The notes beneath the pieces are model-generated. The model saw nothing but the letters and a program-made list of their open reading frames with translations. It made no database searches and was not told the DNA's origin. Source: Roseivirga sp. (lineage in GTDB: Bacteria; Bacteroidota; Bacteroidia; Cytophagales; Cyclobacteriaceae). Taken from it: 64,000 bases of DNA. Within the stretch, counting starts at the first letter, position 1. The number at the start of each line of letters is the position of its first letter. The stretch is taken from the NCBI GenBank assembly GCA_021404565.1, contig JAAWWF010000004.1, positions 62,001-126,000 of the forward strand, given 5' to 3'. Shown here one piece after another: positions 7,943-16,310 of this stretch. The translations under genes were made by a program, and so were the position numbers.

Positions 7943-9046
7943 TCAAAAGTTTAAAGTCAATTGCAGACCAGGGCCTTCTTTTTCAGGTTCCTCACCTCCA
8001 AAATTGGAGCTGGTAATTCCCAGCAATCTTACACCTTCAGGAAAGCTTTCCCAATCGATATGTTCCAGAAGTTCAAAGGTGTGATCAGTGATTTGATCAT
8101 AGGTGGTGAGGGGAGAGTCTAGGGTGATGCTCCTGGTAATTTGCGTGAAATCTTTGAATTTCACCTTTAACGTCAGGGTTTTACCAAAGGCCTCGGCTTT
8201 TTCCAACCTTTTTAGCACAGTGGCTATGATGGGCTCCAAAGCCAGTTTCATGTCTACCAGTTCCACGAGGTCATAGGCAAAGGTGTTTTCGGCACCCAGA
8301 GATTTACGAATGCGATTTGGGTTTACCGGGCGGTTATCAATACCGCGTACTATGTCGTAATAGAAACCACCTGCTTTACCAAACTTAAGTTTTAATCGTT
8401 CTTTGCTCCATGTTTTCAGGTCCAGTCCGGTATAAATACCTTCGTTCTTCATTTTCTCAGCGGTGACTTTTCCCACCCCGAAGAATTTCTCTATGGCCAG
8501 TTGTTCAAGGAATACAATGACTTTTTCCGGGCCAATCAGGGTCATACCATCCGGCTTATTATAGTCGCTGGCTATTTTGGCCAGAAACTTATTCACCGAA
8601 ATACCCGCAGAGGCTGTAAGGCCCGTTCTTTCTTTTATCTCCTCTCTGATCTTTTTGGCAATGCGGGTAGCCGAGAGCATTCCCTTTTTGTTTTGGGTTA
8701 CATCCAGAAAGGCCTCATCTAATGATAGTGGCTCCACCAGATCGGTATATTCACAAAATACCTCTCTGATTATATCAGAAACCTCTTTGTAACGTTCAAA
8801 ACGAGGCTTTACAAAAGTAATATGGGGGCACTTTTGATAGGCCGTTTTAGATGGCATGGCCGACCTTACCCCGTATTTTCTGGCTTCGTAGCTGGCGGCT
8901 GCCACCACACCACGTTCTCTGCTGCCGCCCACGGCAAGGGGCTTTCCGCGAAGTTCAGGGTTATCATGTTGCTCTACAGAGGCATAAAATGCATCCATAT
9001 CTACATGTATGATTTTTCTAACCGATATGTCCGGATTTTCTTCCAA
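7943..9046 (-). CDS. dinB: DNA polymerase IV (Y family)
   Basis: A 367-residue Y-family translesion polymerase. The palm motif HVDMDAFYASVEQ is at 14-26, AASYEARKYGVRSAM contains the fingers contacts, and PLSLDEAFLDVT carries the catalytic Asp-Glu. The thumb FFGVGKVTAEKM and little-finger segments follow. The C-terminal LQLTLNF is a plausible beta-clamp-binding peptide of the QLxLF type. The start has to precede the catalytic Asp, and the only usable codon in frame is TTG at 9046 (TTGGAAGAA); a non-ATG start would keep expression low, which fits an error-prone polymerase. No LexA-like operator is obvious upstream. Confidence 0.95.
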   Translation of the reverse strand: MEENPDISVRKIIHVDMDAFYASVEQHDNPELRGKPLAVGGSRERGVVAAASYEARKYGVRSAMPSKTAYQKCPHITFVKPRFERYKEVSDIIREVFCEYTDLVEPLSLDEAFLDVTQNKKGMLSATRIAKKIREEIKERTGLTASAGISVNKFLAKIASDYNKPDGMTLIGPEKVIVFLEQLAIEKFFGVGKVTAEKMKNEGIYTGLDLKTWSKERLKLKFGKAGGFYYDIVRGIDNRPVNPNRIRKSLGAENTFAYDLVELVDMKLALEPIIATVLKRLEKAEAFGKTLTLKVKFKDFTQITRSITLDSPLTTYDQITDHTFELLEHIDWESFPEGVRLLGITSSNFGGEEPEKEGPGLQLTLNF

Positions 9047-9133
9047 GGGATCGAAAAATACTAAAGGAATTGGTGAACTTTGTCGTCAATACTTGATTTG
9101 GTACAAGTAGCTACTTTCTGTTTAATTGATTAA

Positions 9134-9352
9134 ATGAAACGTTCAAAGAAGATTTTTGTGGCGGTGGGTGCAGTATTTATTATAGGGGTATGCCTGGTGA
9201 CTTATGATATTTTTACCAGAACCTCTTTGCCAGGATCGAAAAAGTACCTGAAGGAATCGATATTGCCCTCAGGGGATTCGGTTGACAGTCCAAATGACAG
9301 TATTAAAACGCCATCTGATTCTGCAGATGTAATAGATGGGAGCCAACGATAA
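9134..9352 (+). CDS. Small membrane-anchored protein of unknown function
   Basis: A 72-residue protein: positively charged start (MKRSKK), one hydrophobic helix at about 7-25 (IFVAVGAVFIIGVCLVTYDI), then a polar Ser/Asp-rich tail, giving an N-in, periplasmic-tail topology. I do not recognise a family. The next gene (DUF2452) begins 29 bp after its stop, so the pair is probably one operon. Amino-acid composition and the clear TM segment support it as real despite its size. Confidence 0.6.
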   Translation: MKRSKKIFVAVGAVFIIGVCLVTYDIFTRTSLPGSKKYLKESILPSGDSVDSPNDSIKTPSDSADVIDGSQR

Positions 9353-9381
9353 AGCTAAACAAAGGAGCTAAAACTGAAGTT

Positions 9382-9855
9382 ATGGCTGAAGATTTGAGAA
9401 AGACAGGAAAAAAGGTTGATTTAGAGCAGGTGGATATGGATAGAATGGCCGAGATGGTTGCCGAAAACCCTGGCCTGATTCATTTTCCACATACTGTAGG
9501 CGGTGCCATGATTAAGCCTGAAGATAAAGGTAAAATCAAAGGCCGGGCCGTAGCTGCCATGCATGAGCAGACCGAAATGCAGGTGCAGCAGATTTATGAG
9601 CAAATGAAATTGCTGGCAGATCAGGCCAATGCTATTAAAAAACGGGTGGAGGTATCCGAAAGAATTTACCAGGCCAAAATGAGTTTTGAACCTTTAATAG
9701 GTAAAATCTATTATTTATACGAAAGAGAGGACGGAACTGACCTGTTGTCTTTGATAGCTCCTGAAGAATGGGGCAGAAGCAAGGCCTTTTCTAATTTCGT
9801 TGCCGAAGTGAAGTTACTGGCAGATCATACCTGGGAAATTCTCAGAAAAGGATAA
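9382..9855 (+). CDS. DUF2452 domain protein
   Basis: A 157-residue soluble protein that I recognise as the DUF2452 type common in Bacteroidota. Characteristic stretches are NPGLIHFPHTVGGAMIKPED, KGRAVAAMHEQTEMQVQQIY and FEPLIGKIYYLYE. The middle (about 60-105) is helical with heptad-like spacing and could form a coiled coil. Its function is not established. It follows the small membrane protein by 29 bp. Confidence 0.8.
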   Translation: MAEDLRKTGKKVDLEQVDMDRMAEMVAENPGLIHFPHTVGGAMIKPEDKGKIKGRAVAAMHEQTEMQVQQIYEQMKLLADQANAIKKRVEVSERIYQAKMSFEPLIGKIYYLYEREDGTDLLSLIAPEEWGRSKAFSNFVAEVKLLADHTWEILRKG

Positions 9856-9921
9856 AAACTAATAATAGGGCCGATTCAGGCTGATTAGGAAGTAGAGTAA
9901 ACCCGGAATCAGGGTTAAGAG

Positions 9922-9952
9922 CAAAAAAAATGTCCCGATATAAAACCGGGAC
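9922..9952 (-). terminator. Rho-independent terminator of the deoxynucleoside kinase gene
   Basis: On the minus strand the stem GTCCCG / CGGGAC (9947-9952 with 9932-9937) is followed by A and then eight Ts. It is 95 bp past the kinase stop codon. Confidence 0.8.
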
Positions 9953-10046
9953 GAGTCAAGTTTTGATTAAAAAGTAGAGTGTCGTTCATTAAACTGTTCT
10001 CAATATAGGGGAATTTCCTCAGAAAGAAAACTGTATTGAGAAATGT

Positions 10047-10664
10047 TTAGCTAAAGAGTCCATTCACTTCAAAATCTACTTTTTCCAAGATATTTGCATA
10101 GTCTTCTACATTCTTCACGAAATCGAGATTATTGACATCAATTACGAGCAATTTTCCCAGGTCATAATTGCCAATCCACTCCTCGTAGTGTTCGTTTAGA
10201 TTTTTCAGATATTCGATTCTGATAAGCTCTTCATAATCTCTGCCACGTTTTTGAATGTTGCCCACCAACTTAGGTATATCTGCCTTCAGGTAAATAAGCA
10301 GATCAGGAGGAGCGACATGATCAATCATTGACTTGAAAAGCTCCAGGTAGTTCTGATAATCACGGGCAGAAATATATTCTGATTTACGCAGGTTGGCAGC
10401 AAAGATATAGGCATCCTCGTAGATCGTACGATCCTGGATAGTGCCTCCATTTGAAGCTCTGATTCTGGCCACTTGACGAAAGCGACTGTTGAGGAAGTAA
10501 ACCTGCAGGTGAAAAGACCATCGGTTCATATCTGCATAAAAATCTGCCAGGTAAGGGTTGTCCTCTACCGATTCCAACTGTACATCCCAGTTGTAGTGTT
10601 TGCCCAGATTCTTTGCAAGGGTGGTTTTGCCTGAACCGATATTTCCTGCGATTGCAACGTGCAT
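10047..10664 (-). CDS. Deoxynucleoside kinase
   Basis: A 205-residue P-loop kinase of the deoxynucleoside kinase family, which phosphorylates salvaged deoxynucleosides with ATP. The P-loop GNIGSGKTT is at 7-15, ESVEDNPYLADFY at about 31-43 carries the substrate-binding Glu, and the DRTIYEDAYIFA segment has the DR(S/T) motif with the catalytic base region. The lid KRGRDYEELI follows. Length matches the bacterial family. It stands alone with its own terminator. Whether it prefers deoxyadenosine/deoxyguanosine or deoxycytidine cannot be told from motifs. Confidence 0.93.
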   Translation of the reverse strand: MHVAIAGNIGSGKTTLAKNLGKHYNWDVQLESVEDNPYLADFYADMNRWSFHLQVYFLNSRFRQVARIRASNGGTIQDRTIYEDAYIFAANLRKSEYISARDYQNYLELFKSMIDHVAPPDLLIYLKADIPKLVGNIQKRGRDYEELIRIEYLKNLNEHYEEWIGNYDLGKLLVIDVNNLDFVKNVEDYANILEKVDFEVNGLFS

Positions 10665-10943
10665 AGTTTACTCGATTTTCGGGCAGCAATTTAGCAGTTT
10701 CGATAAGGCTTTGACTATGAAATCTGAATAAAATTGAGACACAAATTGCTGGGTGCTGGTAGCCAGAAACTTAACTGTCTTTGTGCAGGGAAGCCAACAA
10801 TATAGAAAGAGCATAAAAAAAGCCTGCGCTTTACAGACTCTTTTTCAACACCCAATAAATATGAAGAGATTTGATTCTTCTTTAGCAAGGTACACTCAGA
10901 CTTTATCCTAATAGTGACCTCAGCATTAACAAAACATTAAGCG

Positions 10944-13376
10944 TTAGAAATTGGCTCTCAGAGAGAGGATGGCATTGAAACCAGCTGCACTTATTCCGGA
11001 CGAGTAGGGACGATAATGGGTGTCGAGAATATTCTCGATATTAAGCCCGATGCTATAGCGCTCATTGAGCTTGTAAGAGGTATTGAAATTATAAGTGGTC
11101 CAGGGCAGGGCACCGTTAGTTGTGTACAGGTGAGTTTTGTTCTGCTCAGATGGGGCCAGGTCATCAAAATCTATTCCTCCACTGTATTTAATAAGAAATT
11201 GAGCTGTCAGCTTGTTCTGCCTGAGTGTAATGGAAGTTTGACCAAAAATAGGGGTAACGTGCCTTAAGGGTAAGTTATCAATGGTGTCCTCTCCGGCTGT
11301 ATAGGTAAGGGCGCTTTCCAGGCTGATGCCTTGCCCCAGGTCTATCCGGGTATCAAAACTTAAACCCCAGATAAATGCCTCACCGGCATTTACCTCTGCC
11401 TGTACCTGGCTAAGGGTACCGTCAAAAATAATTTGTGACTGGCCATTGAAAGTAAAGTTTCTGCGTACTAGCGCATCTCGCAAAAAGGAGAAGTAATTGA
11501 CAAACCTGATATGGAAGCCTCTTCCCAGCTTATGCTCAATGCCGTATTCTATGTTATACGAGGTTTCAGGTTTTAGATCAGAGTTAGGAACTACCACGGT
11601 GCCTGGTTCTGAGTCAAATATTTTTCCGACATCATCTATGTTTGGTGCACGAAAACCGGTAGAAAACATCGTATTCAGTTTCCACTTATCGTTTGGCAGG
11701 TATACCAGACCCAAGCTTCCACTCAGCGCTCCATTGCTGAGCTTGATTTCGTCAAAAGGGAAATTGAAGAAGCTGCGGTCTTCGAATTCAGATTTGAGGC
11801 TCACAAAGCTGTATCGAATGCCGCTATTCATAAAGAGGTTCTTAGTCAGCTGCTGCTTGGCACTGAGGTAGGCGGCAAAGGAATACCATTTATTACCACC
11901 ATCCGGGTATCGGGTACTGGCGGCTGAGACTTCGTCTGTGGTAATGTTGAGGGTTGAAGCACTTGACTGAACGTCATTGCCAATAAGCTCGATACCATAA
12001 TACAGCTCATTGGTGTCGGTCAGCAGCTTTTCAAAATCAACATTCACCGAGAGCGCACCGACCTCTTCCAGGCGGGTGGTGAGGAGGTCGCTGGTGTATC
12101 TACGGGTATTGCGGCTCTCTTCTATAAGCTGGTAAGCAGTATTAATCTTAAGCTGGTCGTAGAGTTTGGTAGGGTAGTAGATCCGCGTTTGCAACTGATG
12201 CATTTGCCATTTTTGAGGACCGTAATACCATTCAGCATTACTAAGCACATTGCCGTCCCGTTGGATCAGTCTGTCATAGCGAGGTATATCCGAGCTTGAG
12301 CTGATATGAGCACTATAGCTTACATCGGCAAAGGGACCCATCTTAAAGCGGAATTTTTGCAGGAAGTTGGTTTGGTTATAAGCAGAGGCAATTTGTTTGT
12401 TCACATTGTCATTGGGCACGACCATGTCCATACCGTTTCTTCTTTCTACGTACTCGAATCTCTTACCAAAATCAGGAAATTTGTCAGTTCTGTTATTACC
12501 TGTTCTTAAATCTCCGAACTGATTATAGCTGATGTTGGTGAAGGATGTGAAGGAGGGGGTTGAATAAGTGAATTGTGTGTTACCGGTAAGCTCATTAGCC
12601 GCAGATGCGTAGCGGGTGAGTATCGAACCTGACAATGACTCAACCTCTGAGAATTTGGGTGTTTTGGTATGGAAGTCCATGACCCCACCCAGGGCATCAC
12701 TGCCGTAAATGACTGAACCGGGTCCGAATACTACTTCGGCTTCCTGGAGCGTATTGGCGTCCAATGAAATGACATTCTGCAGGTTACCGCTACGGTAGAT
12801 GGCGTTGTTCATGCGTGTGCCGTCTATAACAAGCAGTACCGAATTGGCCGAAAAACCACGAATAACAGGGCTGCCACCACCCAGCTGACTCTTTTGAATA
12901 AAAACCTGTCCGCTGGACCCGAGGGCATCGGCTGTGGTAGCCGGGTTGGCCAGTGTAATGTCTCCGGGCTCGATCTTTGTAATGGTATGGGGTATTTCAT
13001 CAGGGTTCTGTTCCCAACGGCTTGCCGACACCACTACATCATCCATTTCCCGAATACGTTCGCGCATGGCCACTTTATAGCTCAGAGCGATAAGTTCCTG
13101 AAAACTAATGGTAACGGTTCGGTAGCTTGGGTGGCGGAAGATCAGTGTAGCACTTCGCTTAATATGCTTCAGGTCTGCTTCTCCAAGCTCATCGGTAATG
13201 GCAGCCTTGTCCTCATCATCCGATTGTATGGTCACCAGATGAATAGGGGACCCATCATTCTGATTGACAACGTTGACGATTTGTCCGAACAGGCTGGATG
13301 TCGACAGGCAACAGCACAACATGGTTAACACACAACATTTCCAGACCTTACACATCAGTTGCGAAAATATTTCCAT
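10944..13376 (-). CDS. TonB-dependent outer-membrane receptor, hemoglobin/heme-type plug
   Basis: The frame is open to 13649, but the ATG at 13376 is chosen because a hydrophobic, Cys-rich signal segment follows (about residues 8-28, ending LFGQ) and a longer protein would overlap the divergent hydrolase gene. The resulting 810 residues have a carboxypeptidase-regulatory-like domain (about 30-110), a plug (about 115-245) and a 22-strand-type barrel ending in LSLRANF with a terminal Phe. The plug stretch QKSQLGGGSPVIRGFSANSV and DGTRMNNAIYRSGNLQN is of the kind seen in hemoglobin/transferrin-family receptors, so heme or heme-protein uptake is the best substrate guess, but this is inference. 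There is no TonB box that I can identify with certainty. Confidence 0.85.
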   Translation of the reverse strand: MEIFSQLMCKVWKCCVLTMLCCCLSTSSLFGQIVNVVNQNDGSPIHLVTIQSDDEDKAAITDELGEADLKHIKRSATLIFRHPSYRTVTISFQELIALSYKVAMRERIREMDDVVVSASRWEQNPDEIPHTITKIEPGDITLANPATTADALGSSGQVFIQKSQLGGGSPVIRGFSANSVLLVIDGTRMNNAIYRSGNLQNVISLDANTLQEAEVVFGPGSVIYGSDALGGVMDFHTKTPKFSEVESLSGSILTRYASAANELTGNTQFTYSTPSFTSFTNISYNQFGDLRTGNNRTDKFPDFGKRFEYVERRNGMDMVVPNDNVNKQIASAYNQTNFLQKFRFKMGPFADVSYSAHISSSSDIPRYDRLIQRDGNVLSNAEWYYGPQKWQMHQLQTRIYYPTKLYDQLKINTAYQLIEESRNTRRYTSDLLTTRLEEVGALSVNVDFEKLLTDTNELYYGIELIGNDVQSSASTLNITTDEVSAASTRYPDGGNKWYSFAAYLSAKQQLTKNLFMNSGIRYSFVSLKSEFEDRSFFNFPFDEIKLSNGALSGSLGLVYLPNDKWKLNTMFSTGFRAPNIDDVGKIFDSEPGTVVVPNSDLKPETSYNIEYGIEHKLGRGFHIRFVNYFSFLRDALVRRNFTFNGQSQIIFDGTLSQVQAEVNAGEAFIWGLSFDTRIDLGQGISLESALTYTAGEDTIDNLPLRHVTPIFGQTSITLRQNKLTAQFLIKYSGGIDFDDLAPSEQNKTHLYTTNGALPWTTYNFNTSYKLNERYSIGLNIENILDTHYRPYSSGISAAGFNAILSLRANF

Positions 13377-13451
13377 CACCGGACTTTGAAAACAATTATT
13401 ATCATATTGTTTTGGGAGCGCAAATAAACGGTAAAAATCCGGTTCAAGCTC

Positions 13452-14414
13452 ATGCCTATCATTTCTTCTGCTTACAAAGGCCCTCCTTTTTACCTGATCA
13501 ACGGTCATTTCGAGACGGTTATACCCAGTCTGAAACGAAAAATTGAGGGGGTAGTGTACGAAAGAGAGCGAATAGACACGCCTGATGATGACTTTCTCGA
13601 CATCGATTGGGTCAAAGGCGGTAATGAAAAGCTGCTGCTTATTTCTCATGGTCTGGAGGGGAATTCAGACCGGCATTATGTATTGGGGCTTGCGAAATTG
13701 TTTCATCAGAATGGCTGGGACATTGTGGCCTGGAACAACCGCACCTGTAGCGGTGAAATGAATCGTCAGCGTATTTTGTATCATCATGGTGCCACTTATG
13801 ATTTAAGAACGGTGATTGAGCATATCAACCAAAAGGGAGAATATAATCGTATCAGTCTTGCAGGTATCAGCATGGGAGGAGGACAAACCCTTCGTTTTAT
13901 GGGGGAGCACCAGGAGCATCCTTTGGCGGAGAACATCCTGGGAGCTGTAGCGATTAGCACTCCTTGTTCCTTGTTGGATAGTGTGTTGGCACTGGCTAAA
14001 AAATCGAACAGAATTTATGAAAAGAAATTTCTGGATAAGCTAAAGGAAAAGGTACGGAAAAAGGCGGAGCTGTACCCTGATATCGATATCTCCGGGCTGG
14101 ATGAAATGAAGAAAATCAAAGAGTTTGATGATGCCTACTCAGGGCCTCTGCACGGGTTGAGAGATGCTGAACATTTTTATGAATATTGCAATCCCTTTCC
14201 TTTTGTAGAGAAGATCAATCAGCCTGTGCTGATTTTAAATGCACTCAACGATCCGCTGCTGCAGGGAGATTGCTATCCCCATCAACTGGCGAAGAGCAAG
14301 GCAAATATTCATTTGGAAATGCCCAAAAGGGGAGGCCATGTAGGCTTTGTGGTTTCAGGAAAAGAATTCACTTATAGCGAGGAAAGGGCGCTTGCCTTTT
14401 TGAGTGAGTTGTGA
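13452..14414 (+). CDS. Alpha/beta hydrolase, YheT family
   Basis: A 320-residue alpha/beta hydrolase close to the YheT/EMB8 group. The nucleophile Ser sits in GISMGGGQT (about 141-149), the Asp in NALNDPLL and the His in KRGGHVGF. The oxyanion region is LISHGLEGNSDRHY. These proteins hydrolyse esters or thioesters of unknown identity. The gene is divergent from the TonB receptor; 75 bp separate the two starts. There is no signal peptide, so it is cytoplasmic. Confidence 0.9.
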   Translation: MPIISSAYKGPPFYLINGHFETVIPSLKRKIEGVVYERERIDTPDDDFLDIDWVKGGNEKLLLISHGLEGNSDRHYVLGLAKLFHQNGWDIVAWNNRTCSGEMNRQRILYHHGATYDLRTVIEHINQKGEYNRISLAGISMGGGQTLRFMGEHQEHPLAENILGAVAISTPCSLLDSVLALAKKSNRIYEKKFLDKLKEKVRKKAELYPDIDISGLDEMKKIKEFDDAYSGPLHGLRDAEHFYEYCNPFPFVEKINQPVLILNALNDPLLQGDCYPHQLAKSKANIHLEMPKRGGHVGFVVSGKEFTYSEERALAFLSEL

Positions 14415-14587
14415 TTTGAGGGACTTCAAACCGGATTTCCACCATTGCCGATAATTTGTTAAATTCTCACAGGGCTTTTCAGTCGATACCCAGAAGAGAG
14501 TTTCCCCCATCTGCAAAGTTTTGCTGGTTTTACTGAAGAATGCTCATTTAATTGGGGGCTGAACACCTCTTCTTCAAATAGATATTT

Positions 14588-14911
14588 ATGGTATTGCTAC
14601 ACATCATTTGTAATGACAGGCAGCAGTCGGCCGAAATTGCCGATCTGCTCGTAACTGAAAGTCTGGTTCTTTCGGCTGTCACCTTCCAGAGCGTATCGGT
14701 CAAGGAGAAACAGAGTGACGGTAGTATAGGCCAATCTGAACAAACCTTGCTCATAGGCCGTACCAGGGGAATACTTTTTAATACAGTAGAAGCACGTCTT
14801 AGGGAGGTTCATGGGGCAGCTATGCCGGTAATCTATTCAGTGCCTATTGTTAATATGAATTGGAAAGATGCTGACGTACTAGCGGAGACAGCCACCGAAT
14901 ACGAGGATTAG
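14588..14911 (+). CDS. CutA/PII-like small protein (tentative)
   Basis: A 107-residue protein. The order of elements resembles CutA1, a trimeric ferredoxin-like relative of PII proteins: an N-terminal strand (MVLLHIICND), a helix with AEIADLLVTESLVLSAVTF, a loop, a strand LLIGRTRGILFNTVEARLRE and the segment HGAAMPVIYSVPIVNMN that parallels the HPYExPEI... region of CutA. The conserved Cys of the CutA ACVN motif and the Tyr-x-Trp are missing, so it is divergent. It lies next to a LysR regulator and an SbtA-type bicarbonate permease; cyanobacterial SbtA is regulated by a PII-like partner (SbtB), which makes the placement suggestive. Its own strand is opposite to the LysR gene (convergent, 12-bp gap). 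Confidence 0.5.
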   Translation: MVLLHIICNDRQQSAEIADLLVTESLVLSAVTFQSVSVKEKQSDGSIGQSEQTLLIGRTRGILFNTVEARLREVHGAAMPVIYSVPIVNMNWKDADVLAETATEYED

Positions 14912-14923
14912 ATTGTCACTCTT

Positions 14924-15847
14924 CTAGTCTTCGTTAAAGGCTGCAAACTGCTCACTGATAATTCTCTCTTTTTCCTGTCTTACGTATTCCAGATAGGCCT
15001 TCGCGGCCGGAGAGAACTTCTTATCTCTTAGCCAGGCCAGATACCAGTTACTGATGATTGGCAGGCCAGGGATGGGAAGAATCTGAAGGTCTCCCTTTTT
15101 TAACTCATTCCTGATGCCAATCAGTGGGGTAACGGAACAGCCCAAACCGGCAATCATGGCCTGTTTAACCGCTTCATTAGAAGTCAACTCAATTTTTTTC
15201 TTGGCAAAAACCTGATTCTTACTCAAAAAATCCTCCATGGCATTTCTCGTAGCAGACCCCGGCTCACGAAATATCAGCGGGAGTTTTTCCAGAACATCTT
15301 TTTCCGTAATGCCCTCTTCTTCGATGAGCTTTGGGCTGGCTACCAGAAACAGCTTATTCTTCATCAGGGCCAGATGCTCTATTTGCTTTGAGTCTGGTAA
15401 AACCGACATCATGGTAAAGTCAGCGGTGTTTTTATCCAGACTGGCCAGTACTGTGCTTTTGTTGGTAACGTCCATGACCAGGTCTACACCGGTGTGCTTT
15501 CTTAGGAAATCGGAAAGAAAATAGGGCATGACATATTTGGCTGTAGACACAACAGAAATTTTCAATTGCCCTACCAACTCACCCTTATAGGCCAGGGTCT
15601 TATATCTGATCTCTTCTGCCTGGTCCAGTATGGTCTTGGCAGCCAGGGCAATTTCTTTTCCGAAGTCTGTGACATACAGTTGCCGGCCTATGACCTCCGT
15701 TAAGGGTATGTCGAACTGGTCCTGAAACTTTTTTAGCTGGATGGATACAGCGGGTTGTGATAAAAAAAGGGCCTCAGAAGCCCGGGTAATGCTTTGGTTC
15801 TCAACAATTTCATAGAAGACCCTGAGTTGGTGTAAGGTATAATTCAT
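14924..15847 (-). CDS. LysR-family regulator (CbbR/CmpR-like context)
   Basis: A 307-residue LysR regulator: winged helix-turn-helix at about 1-60 (FYEIVENQSITRASEALFLS) followed by a periplasmic-binding-like effector domain. It is divergent from the small gene at 15997 and the SbtA-family permease, the normal arrangement for a LysR protein and its target. The best operator candidate is the dyad at 15862-15876. CbbR and CmpR of autotrophs control carbon-uptake genes in this way; the link here rests on gene neighbourhood. Confidence 0.9.
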   Translation of the reverse strand: MNYTLHQLRVFYEIVENQSITRASEALFLSQPAVSIQLKKFQDQFDIPLTEVIGRQLYVTDFGKEIALAAKTILDQAEEIRYKTLAYKGELVGQLKISVVSTAKYVMPYFLSDFLRKHTGVDLVMDVTNKSTVLASLDKNTADFTMMSVLPDSKQIEHLALMKNKLFLVASPKLIEEEGITEKDVLEKLPLIFREPGSATRNAMEDFLSKNQVFAKKKIELTSNEAVKQAMIAGLGCSVTPLIGIRNELKKGDLQILPIPGLPIISNWYLAWLRDKKFSPAAKAYLEYVRQEKERIISEQFAAFNED

Positions 15848-15861
15848 AAATTTTGTTTATG

Positions 15862-15876
15862 ATTATGATACATAAT
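15862..15876. promoter_or_regulatory. Candidate LysR operator (T-N11-A dyad)
   Basis: ATTATG-ATA-CATAAT is a perfect 6+3+6 inverted repeat containing the T-N11-A spacing typical of LysR sites. It lies 15 bp upstream of the lysR ATG and about 120 bp before the small divergent gene. Confidence 0.45.
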
Positions 15877-15996
15877 ATAAATAAAAATAAATGATTTCTT
15901 GTTCCGATGTTTGCGTAAGCGAAAAGAAAAAAGTCTTGTGCTGCAGCGAAATGGACTGATCTGATGCTCGAATGAACAAAAAGAAAGATCGGAATA

Positions 15997-16275
15997 ATGG
16001 AAAGTAAGAAAGAATTCAAATTAGTGGATAGTGATTATCTGCCAACAGACGCAAAGAACCTGCTCTTTGGCATGCTCAACGGAAAGATGGGTTTTCACAA
16101 TCTGCAAATGATGAGAAGCCTGGAATGCTCAGATGGCTCGCTTGGAGAATGTGAGCAAGGGCTTGAAGAACTCAAAAGTACCAAAGACGAAATAGACACT
16201 TTGCTCAGAGAGGCTACGGCTCAGGGCTTAAAAGTTCAGTTAAAAGGAAATATTGAAATCTGCGTACAGGGATAA
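15997..16275 (+). CDS. Small soluble protein of unknown function, upstream of the SbtA permease
   Basis: A 92-residue acidic protein without signal or TM segments (begins MESKKEFKLVDSDYLP). The middle holds a likely helix pair (GMLNGKMGFHNLQMMRSLE and EQGLEELKSTKDEIDTLLRE). I do not recognise a family. It is the first gene divergent from the LysR regulator and is followed 35 bp later by the permease, so it is probably cotranscribed with it and may be a regulatory partner or an unrelated short protein. Confidence 0.6.
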   Translation: MESKKEFKLVDSDYLPTDAKNLLFGMLNGKMGFHNLQMMRSLECSDGSLGECEQGLEELKSTKDEIDTLLREATAQGLKVQLKGNIEICVQG

Positions 16276-16310
16276 GCTCTGTACTGTTCTTGACATACGG
16301 TTTATATTAG

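Noticed and set aside
13377-13649. Long N-terminal extension of the TonB receptor
   Set aside because: It would overlap the divergent alpha/beta hydrolase gene and precedes the signal peptide; the start at 13376 fits better.
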